The notes below the pieces were generated by a model. The model made no database searches. It was not told the DNA's origin and saw nothing but the letters and a program-made list of their open reading frames with translations. DNA of 64,000 bases from Zygaena filipendulae (taxonomy: Eukaryota > Arthropoda > Insecta > Lepidoptera > Zygaenidae). The stretch is from positions 8,215,001 through 8,279,000 of the forward strand of contig OU015671.1 of the NCBI GenBank assembly GCA_907165275.2, written 5' to 3'. Positions within the stretch are counted from its first letter, which is position 1. Each line of letters begins with the position of its first letter. The position numbers were made by a program, and so were the translations under genes. This document shows positions 26,701 to 41,700 of this stretch, in pieces.

Positions 26701-29700
26701 TCGCCGCGCGCCGCCGGCGTGCACGCCACCAGCGTCGCCAGGTACCGCTCCTGTTTAACGCCAATATATACGTATATTATATCACTGACAATCGTTAGCC
26801 ACAACCACCTACCTACTATTTTATAATGTTATAAATATCTCTATAATCCACCTGGTAGCCTGGAAGAGATCGCTTTATAGTGATAAGGTCACCCTTTCGA
26901 GCCACTTAATACTTTCTGTTTTATAAGTTTTTAGTATTTCTACAGATTGTGGTTCTCAACAAAGTGTTTTTCATTCCATACATTCATTATTATCTGTTCG
27001 CATTGACAATCCCCACAATACTAGATAATATCAACTATAGTAATTTTATTCGAGACTTTTATTTTGCAGTCGTTTTCCATCTCACTAGTTCAATTTACGC
27101 GCCTACATGAACTGAATAGATACTCTTTGACCAAGCTCTATTTTAACTACGCGTCCTTACGTATTATTCACGGATACCTTAAAATATATATTTTAATATA
27201 GCTTGCATGAATAAAATGACAAACTGTAAAAAAATGAAATGCACTTCTGTAGAGAGCACTTTTTGTGGCGTGCCAAGCCACACTCCATGCCCCACTCCAG
27301 TCCCCACGCCCGACGTCTCTCCCCGTGCCCACTTGTCAAACATCACGGTTCGCGTGTCACTCCCCACGTCTCACGTGTCACGCCCACTACTGACATGTCA
27401 CGTCACACTCCCCACGCCTCACACACCACGCCCCACGTGCCACTTTTCACGCCCCAAATGTCACAGTCTACGCCCCAAGTGTCACTCCCCACGCCCACTT
27501 GTCACCCGTCACGCCCCACACCCCGTGCCCCACCCCGCGCCCGCGCCCGCGCCCGCGCACCTGCTCGAGGCTGGAGGTGGTCTCGGCGCCGCCCTGCGCC
27601 GCGGCGGGCGCCTGGTGGCTGGAGCCCTTCAGCATGCCCATCACGCCCTTGTGGTGCGGAGCCGCCGACCTGCAAGTTGCAAACACCCACCCACGTTACG
27701 TACGTCACGTACACGTATCTATATCTACAGGGTAGAATAAACGGATCCTAACTGGTAGAAAGTACCCTAAATAATGAAGATGGAAACTTTATTATTAGTG
27801 TAACTGCATTTGTTATTTTTTTTTAAATCGCTCCCCTCAGCTATTTTCAAAGTACATAACGCTGCAGTCTCTTTATTTGCTTGATCATTTAGTGAGCATG
27901 TTAAGATTATCATCAGGGCTAGTTTTAATACGAATTTCAATAGACATTCTCTGGCACTGCTTTTTCATTTTACTCGTCGTGTCGCGTCACGTCACGTCGT
28001 GTCGTGTCGTGTCGTGTCGTGTCACGTCGTGTCATGTCGCGTGGCGTCACCTGGCGAGCAGCGCGTGCGTGCGCGGATGGCGCCACGTGACGACGGGCAG
28101 CCGCCCCTGCCGGTAGCCGCGCGCGATGCGCCGCAGCGACTCGTCGCCGAAGTTCTCCGGCACCGGGATCACCGCCGGGTAACTGCGGGAGATACACACA
28201 AACACATCAACAAATCAATATCTTACGTTTAAAATCAACACTACCTATGCAAAAACTTTTGCACAAAAAAGGACAAAATTGGTAATTTAAGGTAGCTTCG
28301 GCACTACAAAAGAAGGTATAGGTATGAAAGGCATATGCTCTGTAGACAGTAGACACACTTTACAATGACATGACAAAACAAATTGACAACAGCGGCCAGC
28401 TAATAAAGCTCGTCTTGTCTCGTGTTTATATCCTTGTTTGATTCCTGCGGGAACTCCGGAAGTCACGCGGGTAAAACCGTGGGGAATAGCTAGATAACAA
28501 ATGGACGCAGATAAGCAATAACATGTTAATCCACAAAATTAAGTTATTGATTCAGAACGATTTATTGAGAGTTAGAGAACGTTTTTTTAATTTTGTGTTT
28601 ACCTTATTACATTGCTTAAATACCAAAAAACATTTAAACATAAAAAAATGCTGAAACAAAATGACGATATGATTTTAAAACACGATTTATTCGAAATTTC
28701 TCCAATGTGGGTTAACACACTATTGCTTATCTATATCCAAATAAATATTGGGGTCATCACTGTCCACCACTCACACTGCACACATATATCCTGTTTCTTT
28801 GAAAGGAGTCTCACGCATATCGGTCGGTGGGTAGTTAGTGGAGGTGGAGGGGGAGGGGGGAGGTTGGGGAAAAGGTGTTTAGGAGAGCTGGGGATAAGAG
28901 GTTAGAAGAGAGTTAAGAGTTAGTTGCGAGTGTAACGCACCTGCGGCACAGCGTGTAGACGGCGTTGGCGAGCGCGAGGCGGAAGGGCGCGTGCGCGAGC
29001 CCCAGCCGCGCCCAGTCGCGCGCGTACTGCCGCTCGCGCGCGCGCTCCAGCGTGCGGCCCGCCGTGCCCGCGCCGCCGCCGCCGCCGCCGCCGCCCTCCT
29101 CGCCCTCGCACGCGCCCAGCTCCAGCTCCTCCACTGCGACACACACACACACACACACAACACAGGTGAGAGAATCAATCATTTGGATTTTTAATAGTAC
29201 ATTATGCACCGAGCGAGCAAAGCACTGTCTTACGTCACCGGCGGCATATTGAACCCTGAGCGTAACGATGGACTCTAGAGTTAATCCCCGAGCGTAGCGA
29301 GGGTATTTAAAATATATCTCCCGAGCGAAGCGAGGGAGTTATGTAGAGTCCTGAGTGAAGCGAGGGGTTTAAGCTGCCCGTGACGAAGACAGGCTTTATC
29401 CTCGAGGTGCATACTCTACTTTCATACCTACTGCAAGACATAAACCCTCTTTACACGAGCAGACGGTTTATTCGCAAAATGGAACTGGCCACCACAGGCA
29501 GATGACATAAAAAAAGAAAACAAAACGCTGAGAGTTTTCCTACAAATAACGTTCCAAACTCAAATCACTTTATTCCCTTGGGAGTTTCATACAACATTAC
29601 CTCCCTCTCTTGGGTTGGGATGTAATGCCTTGCTTTACGTTGAGATTGCGTGATATGTAATTGGACATTATCGAGCAGGTGGTATGAAATAGTAGATTAT

Positions 29701-32700
29701 ACACCAAGGGGATAAAGCACTGTTTTATGTCACGGGCGCTACATTGAATCCTGAACATAACGAAGGACTCCAAATTTAACTCCCGAGCGCAGCGAGGGTG
29801 TTATAAGTTAATTCCCGACCAAAGGGAGGGAATTAAGATTGAGTCCTGAGTGCAGTGAGGGATTCAAGCGCCCAAGAAAAAAACAGTTTTATCCCTGTGG
29901 TATATACTCTACTTTTCTCACATAATGCGAGACAATAAAAAACCAGGCTTAGTAGATCCTATATAGCCACTTCTTTCAGCTGGCGTGGCCTACTCGATTT
30001 GACAAACAAATGAAGTTCGTCTCACTGCGAATCTAGTGGGCCACGGCTTCGGTCTTCGAAAATCGAGTTGGCCGCGCCCGCTGAGAACACATTCTGTTTA
30101 GCGAAATGAGACGTTATGGACATAGCAATAAGAATTATGAAAGTGAAAATCACATTATTGACCAGCGGGTTATAATGAAATTCAATAGAACATTATAACC
30201 CGGCTAAAGCCAAGAGATATAATGTCTTGCTTTCGGTAAGGTTTACATGACATATAATTCGGCATTGTCGAGCATGTGGTGTGAAAATAATATTTTTTCA
30301 TTCCACCGGCAGGCGGCAGCACATACTTCTGTCGCTTGGATATAATTCCTATGTATTGAGTACTAACGCGAGAGCGTGTCGGCGGACAGCGAGCCCATGA
30401 GCGGCGGCGAGGTGAGCGAGCGCGCGTCGGCCGCCGGCAGCACGTACTTCTGCCGCTTGGACGGCTTCGGCTTGAGGCCCGCGCGCCGCGCCGTCTTCAG
30501 CAGCGTCTTCTTCGCGAAACCCCTGCACCGACCACAATATCATAAGGCAATGATGCCGGGGTATGAAAAACAAAACTGGATTTAGATAAAATATAGTGTG
30601 TTAACTGTTAACCCACACTGGAGCTTATTCAGTAGGTACCTAAATCTTGTTTTATAGTTATAGCGCCATTTTGTGTCAAGATTTTGTTAAGTTCAACATT
30701 TGGTTGGTATTTAATTTTTTACTGTCTAACCCACGGACTGAATAGAAATTATAATATCTTATAATGTAAAATCTGTCGATAAATCAATAAATAATAAATG
30801 AATACAAAAGATTACTTTTTATCTATATGTAGGTATAATAATCGGTGGTTACTTGAGCGTGTGCTGCTTGGGCTGGTGCACGGGCGGCGGCGGCGCGGCG
30901 CGCGGCGCGAGCGCGAAGTGCTGCGCGGGGTGCGGCGGGTGCCGCAGCCGGCCCAGCTGCTTGCGGAACGCCTCCACCTGCTCGCTGCTCACCTCCTCGT
31001 CCAGCGCCACCTGCCGTCGCAAACGTGCACTACTGCGTCACGCAACGAGTCGCAAATAGGACCTCATAGTACTATCTGGCACCGATCGAACGATCCGCAG
31101 TGCCGCGCTGACAATAATGGGTATGTTCCGCCATTACTGATAGCACTGGCCCAGTGCTCGCAGTGACGAGAAATTCGTTCCGTTATATCTTTCAGTATAC
31201 TGCCGCAGTATCCGCGGTATGACGTCATAATCGTCGCCATTCTCGTACTGTGAGCACTGATGTTTTCGAGGTAAGATGCTCTCAGTGGTTTGATCACATG
31301 ATCAAAAATAGGACCAATGATTGGTCAATGAGGCGTCGACAGCGTGACATGACAATGACATGGGTGACAGTATACTGGACTGCGTTCCGTTTTAAACAAA
31401 AACTAGCACAGCGGAATTATAAAGGAACGGCTTTGCTGTATACTGAATTGCCGTCATAGCCTACAATGCTATCAGTATATAACGGAACGCACCCAATATC
31501 AATTAGACAAGCATGTATTAGCGGGACAGGCGCGCTACGATCGCAAAGAAAGTGCGTACCTACTTCGTAGCTTAGTGGGCGAAAATAAGCCAGTGCTTTG
31601 TTTTTTTGTTTTTCAAGTAAAACTGAGAAATATCTTTCACATACCTAAATGATACACTTGGAAATATTTTTTGGTGTTCAACATTATCAAGTGAAACGAG
31701 CGAGATTTTGAGAGCGTGTAGCGTTAATTCGGCCACCCGATATAAAAAAATATATCTTCTAGCATATTTGATTTAATCGACGAGAGAATATATATTTCAA
31801 ATGGGTAAAAACTAATCTCTGATAAAACAATTCTGAGGTAAAAGTTTGCTTGAAAACCATCAAAAGTGATCAGTTTAGACTGTTTAGAGTTCGACACCTT
31901 TTGCTATCAACAGTAAATGAAGCAAAATTACTATAGATACTTGGCATATCTCAGAAGAATTTAGTATATTTCACTACAAGTGCGGAAAGCCTGTCATTGC
32001 AAAGAGTTCCGACAAAATGTCTACGCCACTTTTTGAGCAACTGTATTTAAAATTATTTTTGAATGCGTGTGTGTGACCTTGATCAGCTGGAAGGTGGCGG
32101 AGCGCAGCTGCAGGCCCTCGTGCAGCGCCTGCTCCAGGTGCGGCGCGTGGTGCGTGCGCACCTGCTTGTCGCGGGTGAGCGCGCTCACCGGGAACGACCT
32201 CACCACCGTTTGCTCGCACGCTGCACGGGGCGCAAGGAGCACGCAATGAAAAATTGGAACTTTTGACTGGAGTATTCTTCGTGACCACATGACATGACCA
32301 TACGTTCCTTAGTTTTCTATAATGCTACTGCTACACCTGCGTAAATTAGTGCGCTAATTAAGGCATTACGTAGATGTGGCCAACATTTTAACGGGTTAAC
32401 TTACGGCATTACTAATGACGTTAAACGTTAAGCGATAGCTCGGGTGTCGGTTTTTTGGACACATCAAAGGGTTTTAGCGCGTTATTTAGCGCACTAAGCG
32501 GTGTTGGCTACATTAACGCCTTCTCATTCTGCATGGCTTTTTCTTTTTTCTTAAATTGCATAAATGCATATAATAATTTAAAACACTCATTGATGCAAAA
32601 ATTACAGCTGCTTCTACCTCCATTGCAAAAAAACATATGTCTGAAGCTTCGACCTCCATTTTGTGTTAACGCGTTATTTCACTAGAAATTAACGCATAAC

Positions 32701-35700
32701 GGCACGTTTGAAACTAAATGTAGCCAACACGTATTTTAATGCCTTAATTAACGCGTAGTTTGACATTAACATCAACGTTAACGTTAACGCAGGTGGAGCA
32801 GTAGCATAACCATAACAATTAGTATAGATTGTCAACTTGGCAAAAGGGCAGGCATAGGAAGGCTCCAGCGAAAGACCAGCGTCGGACAGTTACACCTAAA
32901 GTCCACTGCTCGACTTACGCTGATCACAGGAACCGAATCAAATGTTTCCAACCGTTTCGGTCATTAACTAAGTATACCCGCACTTAGCTAATGCTGAGTT
33001 GGTGTCCCTTTAGGCAGAGCCTGCAAGATACCAATGAATAAACAAACTTTTTCAATGTTTGTTTGTTGTTTTTTCTTGTGTGTTATGCTGGAATAAAGGT
33101 AGTTTTCTTTCTTTTATTTTTTTCTAGCTGGTGCCCACATTAATTTCGGAGTTCCCACGGGAATTCCGGGATAAAAAGTACCCTATGTCCTTCTCTATAC
33201 CCCTGTCAGCGTGTCTGCAAAATTTCATGACGATAGGTTGAGCCGTCTGGTCGTGAAAGCGTAACAGACAGACAGACAGAGTTATACTTTCGCATTTATA
33301 ATATTAAGTAGGAATTGACCGAGTGGGCGTTGATGAATCAGTCGGTGATTTAGTGCGGACTCACCGAAGGGGTCGGTGGGCGTGCCCTTGAAGATGAGCC
33401 GGTAGTTGGTGAGGAAGAGCGCGCCCTCGGCGGGCAGCAGCGGCGCGGCCCGCCCGTCCGCCACCAGGAACGCGCGCAGCGCCGCCGCCGCCAGCGCCTC
33501 GCCACCCACCAGCGCCGGCGCCACGATGCGCGGCTGCACACCACACGACACTGCACTACACACGCTCCGTACACGCGAACCGATTAAGGCCTCTCCACAT
33601 TCAAGCGCAAAGCCGCAAAACAGCCGCAATCTATGAGTCCACACTCATGGATCGCGGGTGTTGCGCGCGCGAATGTGGAGAGGCCTTTAGAGATGGGTCT
33701 CCGACCTAAGCCCATCTCTAGAACAGGTGCAACTCCCCACCACTGCTGCAGTTTGTTATTGGTAATTCAATGTGAAAATGATTCGATGTGATGATGATTA
33801 TCCAATACAAGACCATAAAAGACAACAAGATACACTTTTAACAATTTTCTATCGACACGAAAATAAATGACGGAACCGCCATCTTTGATTCCCGCCAAAA
33901 TCTCTCTTTTCTTTTCTTTTTTATTGTAAATAGGCTAGGTTAGGCAGGTAGGATGGTAACTGATTGTCAACTTTTTACAGAGATGTTAGGAAGAAAAAGA
34001 AAACACAAATAAAAGTATTTACAAAAATTAAAGTACTTACCGTATTTCCCAAGCATATTTAGCAACTGGTGCATTTCAGAACTACGGGTGCAAATTAAAA
34101 TGTAAGTTTGAAAATAGAAAAAAATAAGGAAAAAGAAAAAGTGCACTTAATTTGTCTGAGGTTTATTGCGGCAACAAAATACATCTCTTATATAACGGAG
34201 TCAACAAGAAATATCAATTATAAAAACATTTAATGTTCCTGTGTGTGTTAACCCACACTGGAGAAATTTTGAGTACTAAATCGTGTTTTAAAATTATAGC
34301 GCCATTTTCTGTCAACATTTTTTATGTTCAATATTTAGTTACATACTTAAACAATGTAATAAGGTAAACACATAATTAAAAAACGTTCCCTAACTCTCAA
34401 TAAATCGTTCTGAATAGGTAACTTAATTTTGTGGGTTAACATGTTATTGCTTATCTGCGTCCATATATTATGTTGTTTTACACATCATTAGGTACAGTCA
34501 CAAACATAATAGGTTAAAAATAGTACAATTTAATATTGTTAATCAAGCTTTTGATTAAAAAGCACAGATTTTATAAGAAAACAAGTGGGTTGTCATCAGT
34601 ATAAAATTTTCCACGACTGAGAATAAACAATCAAACTTTGGACTCAGAAACTAATTTATATAAAAATTGTAAGTTGAATTAAAACTTGTCAAAGGAAATA
34701 AACAATGAAAATAAACTACAAATAAATTCAGTCATCCCTCTAATAAAATCAAATATTTACACATGCGGCTATTTAATTATTTCAATAAATATTATTGTAT
34801 ATTTATACTTTAAAGGCGAGGTGAGTAACAGTGAATCGAGGGCAGCTATTTATAAAAGGGTAAATACTAGGTTTTGTTGATAATTTTGAATTTTACATCA
34901 AAGCGTTTAAAAAAAATGTACCAAAAACGGCCACATACCCTATTTTACATACTCTATTATCGCTTTCTTTCGAAATGAACGGTTGTAGCAGGTCACGTTA
35001 GTGTGACCCCTTATACAACGTACATTTTAGAGTTTAGACTATAGTACACAATGCGCGACGTCAAAGGCGGAAACACACTTATGTGTCGTGTCGTGTTATG
35101 TCGCGACAGAATCATAATATATCTGTTTCATACATTTAGCAGGTACGGTTAGCGACGCACTACAACAGAACATAGATATTTGTATGTTGTGTCATCTTGT
35201 GGCGCCGACTGGTCGCGGCCGATTGCGACAGAGCCGTGGTGGGGAATATACAACACGACAGCGGACAGGCAAATATGTTTCCGTCTTAAGAAAGGTTCTA
35301 GCAATATTATATTATCTATGTTACTAGTTTAAAAATCGATAAAACCTTTCTGACCGCTTCTGTACGCGCGCTACATGCAAGCGTCTACGTCTCCAGACTT
35401 ATAGCACATACAGAATGTAATTTTAAACGAGAGACTTATTCAAACTCTTTTTAATTCACTCTAACATGTAACATGTAACTAATAAAAGCATATAAATTAA
35501 GGAAAAAAATATGCAAAAAAAAAACTCCTCCTTTTTGGGAAGTCGGTTAAAAAAATACGGATAAATCACAGAGAAAATCTGACACAGAAATGTGAATTTG
35601 CGCGGGTGAATTACATTTACATTTGATTTATCGACGCGCCAGCGGCAATACAAAGACAAAGAGCGGCAACACAAAGACAAAGAGCGTCAAATGACTCTTA

Positions 35701-38700
35701 GAGTCGAACATACGGATTCAATTTTCGTGAATGTTTTTTTCTATGGCAAACAATTATTTTTTGTTCCCTTTTTCAATACGTCCCACGTTTAACCTTACAC
35801 ACACATTGTATAATAACGCCTGGGTCCTCATTTTCTATGACCATAACACATCGCGATAGGTCATTTTGGTACCTTGTCTATTTTAAAATTTGTGTTTAGT
35901 TTTGGTAGGTACCAAATAAACTTCTATTCTGTTCGATAACACACTACAAAGATTGTTTTTTCTCATGCTGGATTGTAGAGACCCGCGTTATGCCGGTCAT
36001 AGAGAATAAGAGGCTGATAGGCTATATATACCAGGTGCTAGTGTTAGTGTGAGCATAAGCTTGGTGTGTCGCTACAGTAGGGTGGGGCTGGGTGAAGTGG
36101 GCAGTGTTAGGTTGGTGTGACGCTATGGTGGGGTGAGATGGGGTGAGTTGGTTAGTGTAAGATTGGTGCGACGCTACAGCGGGGTGGGACAGGGTGAGGT
36201 GGGGAGTGTAAGACTGGGGGGACTCTACGATGGGTTGACGTGGGGTGAGGTGGACAGTGTAAGGTTGTGGGGTGAGGCGGGATGGTACCTTCTGCACGGG
36301 CGGCAGGCGGCGGCTCTCGCGCGCCACCGCGTCCAGCGCCTCCAGCTGCATGTGCACCACGCCCGGCACCAGCTGGTGCAGCCGGCGCACGTGCTCCGCC
36401 GTCACGCCGCCCTCCGTGCACACCTGGCCGCCCGCCCGGGAGAATCGCGACACAAACATTAGGGTATAGCCGGACAGTGAAAATATGGTGCAGCCCAAAC
36501 TAGCTGGTACCCGCGGTTTCACTCGCGTTAATTTTCGAGTTGCCGAAGGAATTACGGGATAAAAGTAAACTATTTTCTTGTGCAAATCTCATGATGAAGT
36601 GGTTGAAAGCGTGAAAGCGTAAAAAACAAACAAACTCACACATTTATAATATTAAAGATATAGTTAAGTCAAATTAATATTATCATTATTTTATTGTTAG
36701 AAATGTATTTTTCGGAATCAGTCGTAGAATTATTCGTGACCACAGGACATGGCGATAAATTCTTTCGTTTTCGAAAAGCGATAACGATTAAAGATGGCCA
36801 ACTTGGCTAAGGGGGCTGTGGGGTGGTGACACCCGGACCCGGCACGCACCTTGTCGACGAACCTGGAGACCATCCTGATGACGTTGTTCCCCGCCTCGCC
36901 GGGGTCCGCCTCCTCGAAGCCGGACTCCGCGTCGGCGCTGTCTGACTCCGCCACACTTGAACAAAACACCATCTATTATACTGGCTACAATCAATCTACA
37001 ATCTATTATACTGGCTGTACCCAGAGGTTTCATCCGGATTGATTCTCGGTGATCCCGCGGGAATTCCGAGATAAGACTACCCTATATTCCTTTTTCTATA
37101 TCCCTGACAATGTGTAGGTAATAAGTATGCAAAATTTAATGCAGTTTCACCCGAATTAATTTCGGAATTCCCGCAGGAATGGGCTAGTTAACTCAATTGT
37201 AGTTTTAACTCCGTCATGTAGATAAATAAAAAATATTAGACACGTATTTTTTTCATTTTTTACCTAATCAAAAATGAGACGAAATGTCGCGTGACGTCAC
37301 GCCGTGCTACTGTTTATACGACGTTATGACGTCACGAGTCCTCACGCCTAAACTCTCGATGCACTTTATCGAAGTAGATATTTTTTCATTGATTTGACAA
37401 ACCAAAATATGAGTGTCTATATTATTTTTTTATTATCTAATTGACGGACTAAATACAACTTTGATAATCATAACCCGGAAACATGCCTATATTATACTAG
37501 CTGCGTCGATTCCCGGAGATCCCGCAGGAGTTCCCCGCGGGCGCCTCACCTGTTGGTGATGCTGTTGCTGGCGCGGTCGCCGTCGTCCCCCCGTCGCGTC
37601 GCCCCGCCCCCGCGGGCGCCTCACCTGTTGGTGATGCTGTTGCTGGCGCGGTCGCCGTCGTCCCCCCGTCGCGTCGCCCCGCCCCCGCGGGCGCCTCACC
37701 TGTTGGTGATGCTGTTGCTGGCGCGGTCGCCGTCGTCCCCCCGTCGCGTCGCCCCGCCCCCGCGGGCGCCTCACCTGTTGGTGATGCTGTTGCTGGCGCG
37801 GTCGCCGTCGTCCCCCCCGTCGCGTCGCCCCGCCCCCGCGGGCGCCTCACCTGTTGGTGATGCTGTTGCTGGCGCGGTCGCCGTCGTCCCCCCGTCGCGT
37901 CGGCCCGCCCCCGCGGGCGCCTCACCTGTTGGTGATGCTGTTGCTGGCGCGGTCGCCGTCGTCCCCCCGCGCGTCCGCCCGCCGCCCCGCGCCCTCCAGC
38001 GGCAGCAGCAGGTACACCATGCGGTTCGCGTAGTGCGCCGCCTGGCTGTACAGCGTCGACTCCTCGCTCGCTATCAGCTCCCTTTGCTTCTCTGTATTAA
38101 AAAAAAAACGACCGTTATAGTCTCTCGTTCGAGACACGAATACGTCTTCTATACGTGTAAATAAAATTAAAGTTTCTGTTTGTAATTCTAAATTAACAGC
38201 TTTTCAGTAGATGCATAATATGAAAGTATATACGGTATTACGATAGTACGATTTTAACGGGAATTTCACAGGCAGATAGCTGATGTTATAAGGAGTAACT
38301 TAGGCTACTTTTAGTTTAGAAGAAATAGTTCCTGCGGGAATTCCGAAACTCACGCGGGTGAAACCGCGGGGCACAGCTAGTATTATTATGAGTTTTTAAC
38401 CATTAGCTGTTCGTCTCGAGGTAATATTTAAAACATAAGGACACAAAATCCACTAATTTTGCAAACCCCCCCCTTATATTAGACAAGTAGATAACGACAA
38501 GTTAGAATGTGAGGGTCAAGTTTCAACAGTATTTATTATAACACGATCCTAAGAGAGCGTGTTCAAAAACACATATGATATACAGGATGTTACCTGGCGG
38601 CAGCGTGGGCCACAGCCGCATCTGCTCGGCGGCGATCTCCAGCGCGCCCGGCTCCTGCGCCTTCAGCAGCGACACGTACTCCTCGTCCTCCCTGCTGACA

Positions 38701-41700
38701 CACAGACGGAGGCTACAGTCGGCAACGGAAATGTTCTTTCAGTTTGACAGTAAATTGAACCTTATTGCGAAAGTAATAAAGTTCAAGGACTGACAACAGT
38801 GTTTACGTATTGCTGCTTTTGACTGTGTCTGTCACCATTTGTGATGTGGAATATTGACAAACATCGACGGTATCAATTGTACCGGGAACCTAAAACCGTT
38901 GCTCTGTATCTTCTATTGTTTTGGATTTCTCCATACTGGTCCAGCACAAAATAACAGTGTACATAAACAAAACAGACTGCAATTTTTTTAAATTTAGAAC
39001 CTAGGACTGGGCGCCCTCGTGTGGTGGGCGGGACTGGGCAGGTACAGAGCTTTGATGTCCCTTTGAACGTCCTGGTAGAAGGCCGCCTCCCAGAACTGCT
39101 GGCTCGTCCACACCGAGTGCTCCTGGGGAAGAACGTAACATTATGTCAAAATTAACACTCTAAATTCAGTTTAATGGCAACCGTATAAGATCGAATTTCT
39201 TATTCGAATACCGACGTGTATTAACGTCACTTTTCATATGGACTATCATGAGCTTCAGATGACACGCAAATTGGAACAGTAAACTTGCACGTGTATGAGG
39301 AACGTAACGGTAAGTACAAATGGGGCTAGTAAATTTAATTTTGAATGTTTAAAAAATCCAGGCCATTTTTAGCCAGTAATTAAATAGACAACACAGGAAG
39401 CTGTTCGAGTATAGGCCTACATATTGTGAGTTATTGTTTTATAATATTTTCCGAAGTTAATTTTACAAATTCTTTTACAAATTATATTAATGAAACACTA
39501 GTATACAAAGCCTTATGCCACCTTAAAAAACTAACCACCGAGTGAGGCTGCTCCTGAAAGCCTCACCGGTCTCGAATGCAACTTTGCTTCGAAATGCATT
39601 ATCACGAATATACGCGAATTGATAATAACTATCCTTTTAGAGGTTGATATTTCGTAAAAACTTTCTTAGTACTTGCATACATTAAAATACTTTTAGTGTT
39701 TCATCTGTCAGTCAGTAGACAGGGTATAGAAGAAGATAACGAATAAAGTTTTCTATAGTTTTCGATCGAGATCGTCCGCGATTCTCGCTTTGCACGCGGC
39801 CAACGACGCATGCACATACAAGGGGGGGCGCAGCGGGGCGCCAGTATGCCTACCTGTATACACATGTATGCGTACTGTATGACGCCGGTGCACAGCTTGC
39901 GGCAGTACGCGGTGGACAGGGGCAGCATGGCCGCCGCTATCGAGTGCTCGTCCACCGCCGTCGACGACTGCAGCGCGCAGTTCATTAGCCTGTAGCGAGA
40001 ACGAGCATACAGTCAAAAGAGAAATCACAGGAATTAAGAGTGGCGCTTGTTTACAAAGTCGCTTCTGTGACCATGGATTTAGAAAAGAAAACAAGAAACG
40101 CCACAAACATTTTACAAACAACGAAGTATTCTAGCGATAATAGAGCATGATATCGGACGATAAATATAATAAATACGGCACTTCGTTCCAATAATAAAAA
40201 CCACCTACAGAGTTATTTGAGTCCCTTATAATCCTTTCTAATATTATAAATGCAAAAGTGAGTTTGTTTGTTTATTACGCTTTCACGGTGGATTAACCGA
40301 TCACCGTGAAATTTGGCATGCACGTTGTCAGAGAGACAGAGAAGAACATAGGGTACTTTTTATCCTGGAATTCCTGCGGAAACAGCTAGTCAAAACGTAA
40401 GCAGAGCAAAGTCACATTCAATGTGTAGTTAATACCAATTCTAGGATCGCGTGCGCACTGTCCTGATGGTATTTCACGATTGCATCTACTTACAAGTGTG
40501 ATGCAACACAATATTGTTTATTATAATTCAGCAGCTGTTCTCCCGCGGTTTGACTCGCGTGGAGTTCGATACTCCCTCGGTAATATTTCAATGTCACTCA
40601 GGGATAATGTAGCTTTCTACGAACGAAAAAATGTTTAAAATCGGTTCATTAGTTCCAGAGATTACAAAACCTCTAATTCAACTTCATTTATTCGCAACTT
40701 CATTTATGAGATGCCAGTTTATAATACTGGTGTAGTTCATATTTTTAAACTTTAATAAAGTTATAAAGTTGGGGTAAGAGTTTGTACAGAATCAACCACA
40801 GAATGAATTAGAGTGGTTTTTAACCTAACAATAGGTATAGGTCTTTGAAGGTCTCTGAAGGTCTTTGAAGGTCTTTGAAGTCGGGCACATAAACGGGCCG
40901 CCATCGCACGATGTCAGTAAGCGGAGTGCGTTCGGTGGTGTTCGTCAACATGCGTTCGGTGGCCATATTATAAGGCATTTTGTGAGTATAACAAATCGAC
41001 ATAAGTTAGACACAGTTAGCTTATAGCTTTGTGAGTTTACGTTTTTTATTTTTAATAATAATTATATAGTTATCATAACAATTCTGTAAAAAACAGTAGT
41101 TTGGGGATGTATCGACTTCTGTAAATATATAAAAAAAGGTTATTATGTTATAACCATTGTTCACAGATAACCATCGTGACATGCTAGTAACAACACAATG
41201 CGACATCGCCTCTACAATCTTTAATATCGATCTCGTATACGTACAATATAATAAAAACGGATGCGCACGAGTTGATTCAGTTCAGCTAGCGCGCTAGTCA
41301 TACGGAACCCTAGAGATGCTGATACAATTTATTTGTCTGTTTGCTTGCTTGTTCGCCAAAGTGTCGTCTGTGGGTGATCAATTACTGGTAAGACGTTAAG
41401 AAATTTCAAACTTTTAGAATAGAATCTAGCCTAAAATGGGGATATTTGCGTTGTACATTTGTCATTCAATTCTTCAACTTTACGGAATATTTTATCTACG
41501 TATGTGTTTTGAAAATGGAACTGTTTTTAAGACCTATTTTTAGGTTTTAGGAAATGCGAATTAAATAAAAAAAATAGGTCTTAAAAGATTAAGCTGAACC
41601 CCGTCAGGTCCATGTAAACTTAAAACATCAATAAAATTGTTGTTTACGATGCCCCTTTCATAACCGGACACTATGCAAGCGAACCGATCAACTCCCCCTA

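Noticed and set aside
27207..27751. 177- and 170-codon Pro/His/Thr-rich frames
   Set aside because: Translations of the CACGCCCC/GTCAC minisatellite plus the antisense of Sbf exon 22.
36022..36585. 187-codon minus-strand frame
   Set aside because: Its repetitive HLTPSHPT-type part is the minisatellite 36034-36288. Only 36289-36423 is Sbf coding, and that is in another frame.
37497..38164. Long repeated Arg/Gln-, Ala/Pro- and Ser/Pro-rich frames (up to 203 codons)
   Set aside because: They arise from the 75-bp donor array being open in several frames on both strands. The exon frame itself stops at the first donor.
40820..41002. Minus-strand [21 protein letters not shown]... upstream of the nested gene
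   Set aside because: Its C-terminal part is the GGTCTTTGAA tandem repeat. The rest may be a transposon scrap, but I could not tie it to a family.
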